Assembly (NCBI GenBank): GCA_902772715.1
Contig: CACYBT010000294.1
Location: 1-54,542 of the forward strand
Reading direction: 5' to 3'
DNA: 54,542 nt
Source: an uncultured Succinivibrio sp.
GTDB lineage: Bacteria; Pseudomonadota; Gammaproteobacteria; Enterobacterales; Succinivibrionaceae
The notes beneath the pieces were generated by a model, which made no database searches, was not told the DNA's origin, and worked only from the letters and a program-made list of their open reading frames with translations. Below are positions 53,568-54,542 of this stretch, one piece after another (positions within the stretch are counted from its first letter, which is position 1; each line of letters opens with the position of its first letter). Position numbers and translations under genes: made by a program.

Positions 53568-54542
53568 ATGAAATATGACTTTTTCAGTATGGGGAACATC
53601 CTTACTGACATTTTAATCAGCGTAGAAGACAGGGATCTAGCTGCCCTGGGTATCCACAAGGGAACAATGAAGATTATAGACCACCAGGAGGGGGAAAAAT
53701 TACTCCAGTATTTGGCTGGTTATAAGACCAAGTATTACTGCGGCGGATCTGCCGCAAATACTATGATTACCCTCTCTGAATTAGGGCCTAAGGTGGTGCT
53801 CTGTGGTCGGGCAGGAAACGATAATTTCGGACAGATTTATATAGATAGACTTTCGGAACGGAAGAACCTGACATCTGCCATTGTCCGAGAAGATGGTGAC
53901 ACCGGCTCCAGTATAGTTTTGATTACCCCTGATTATGAGCGATCTATGAACACAAACCTGGGAATCTGCAAGAATTTCTCGCCCGAAGATATTGATGAAA
54001 AAGTTCTGAAAGAAGCTGATATGCTCTACTTTACCGGATACATGTGGGATACCGAGAACCAGAAGCAGGCTGTTATGAAAGCACTGGATATCTGCAAAGC
54101 TAACGATATAAAAGTTGCTTTTGATGTGGCAGATAAACTGAGTATTCAGCGTTATAAAGATGATTATTTAATCATTATCCAGCAGCATTGTGACTATGTG
54201 TTTGCCAACAAAAAAGAGGCCGCTACCCTCTTTGAAAGTGAAGATCCAGAAGTTTGTGTCAAGCTGCTTTCAGGTTTAGGTTGCACTGCTATTGTAAAGC
54301 TTGGGGATAAAGGCGCTTTGATAAAGGCACCGGGAGAAGAGACCATTCCTGTTCCGGTAAAAGGCTTCACAACATGTGTGGACACCACTGGTGCAGGAGA
54401 TACCTTTGCAGCCGGATTCCTCTATGGTATTGACCGTAAGAAGTCACTGGAAGAAGCAGGAAGCTATGCCTCCATCGCCGCATCAGCTATAATTGCAAAA
54501 TTCGGTGGCCAGTTTAATAAAGCTGAAATCGAAGAGCTGAAA
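53568..54542 (+). CDS. PfkB-family carbohydrate/adenosine kinase, 3' end cut by the window
   Basis: At least 325 codons from ATG 53568, with the frame open to the window end. It is a PfkB-family sugar or nucleoside kinase. Seen: the N-terminal YDFFSMGNILTDI, the CGGSAANT motif, and the C-terminal DTTGAGDTFAAGF with the catalytic Asp and anion hole. The substrate could be adenosine, ribose or fructose and cannot be settled here. Its base composition is less AT-rich than the neighbouring defence genes, and it is on the opposite strand. This fits a core chromosomal gene flanking the island. Only the last residues and stop are missing. Confidence 0.85.
   Translation, partial: MKYDFFSMGNILTDILISVEDRDLAALGIHKGTMKIIDHQEGEKLLQYLAGYKTKYYCGGSAANTMITLSELGPKVVLCGRAGNDNFGQIYIDRLSERKNLTSAIVREDGDTGSSIVLITPDYERSMNTNLGICKNFSPEDIDEKVLKEADMLYFTGYMWDTENQKQAVMKALDICKANDIKVAFDVADKLSIQRYKDDYLIIIQQHCDYVFANKKEAATLFESEDPEVCVKLLSGLGCTAIVKLGDKGALIKAPGEETIPVPVKGFTTCVDTTGAGDTFAAGFLYGIDRKKSLEEAGSYASIAASAIIAKFGGQFNKAEIEELK

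Overview
The window reads as a large surface-polysaccharide (O-antigen or capsule type) biosynthesis locus, almost all on the minus strand, carrying defence genes both inside it and at its right edge. The host is probably a Gram-negative or Gram-negative-like host-associated anaerobe. GtrA/GtrB-type modification, WecE-like, PseB/PseF-like and RmlA/B genes point that way, and a spirochaete such as Treponema is my best guess, but no marker gene settles it. Start codons are mostly ATG with AGGAG-like ribosome sites. The right-most PfkB-family gene is less AT-rich and looks like chromosomal flank.

Layout, right to left in the direction of transcription. A perfect -10 promoter with a palindrome at its start site (37883-37926) precedes a winged-helix regulator. 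About 23 tightly packed or overlapping genes follow, down to 14234. They make CDP-glucose derivatives (rfbF, rfbG), dTDP-sugars (rmlA, rmlB, an EvaA-type 2,3-dehydratase, a Gfo/Idh reductase, a WecE-type transaminase, an ATP-grasp ligase) and a nonulosonic acid (PseB-like, RmlD-like, NeuB/PseI-like, GNAT, PseF-like). They also encode a flippase, GtrA/GtrB plus two paralogous GT-C-like membrane proteins, a sialyltransferase-like enzyme and an HMGL-type aldolase. The run is then interrupted (9674-14094) by a HEPN/DUF262 pair and an ABC-type ATPase. It resumes with a second sialyltransferase-like gene, a second flippase, two copies of a TarI/SDR/CDP-glycerol-transferase-like module and licD.

Right of the regulator are a methyltransferase and an acyltransferase gene that diverge from back-to-back -35 boxes. 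A 12-G tract lies in the acyltransferase promoter spacer and is a likely phase-variation switch. A ThDP enzyme (acetolactate synthase/YerE-like) follows. From 41.6 to 47.2 kb there is a decaying accessory segment: a frameshifted DUF4365 gene, a DUF2971-like pseudogene with four lesions, a solitary Cas2/VapD-like protein, a membrane protein, and an AbiE pair whose toxin gene has an in-frame stop.

From 47975 to 53438 lies the most interesting element, an intact five-gene operon: GIY-YIG nuclease, adenine-N6 methyltransferase, a protein with two GHKL ATPase domains and a histidine-kinase H-box, a stand-alone receiver protein, and an HNH nuclease. It looks like a restriction system wired to a two-component phosphorelay, and I do not recognise it as a named defence system. 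No tRNA, rRNA, CRISPR array or transposase was seen.
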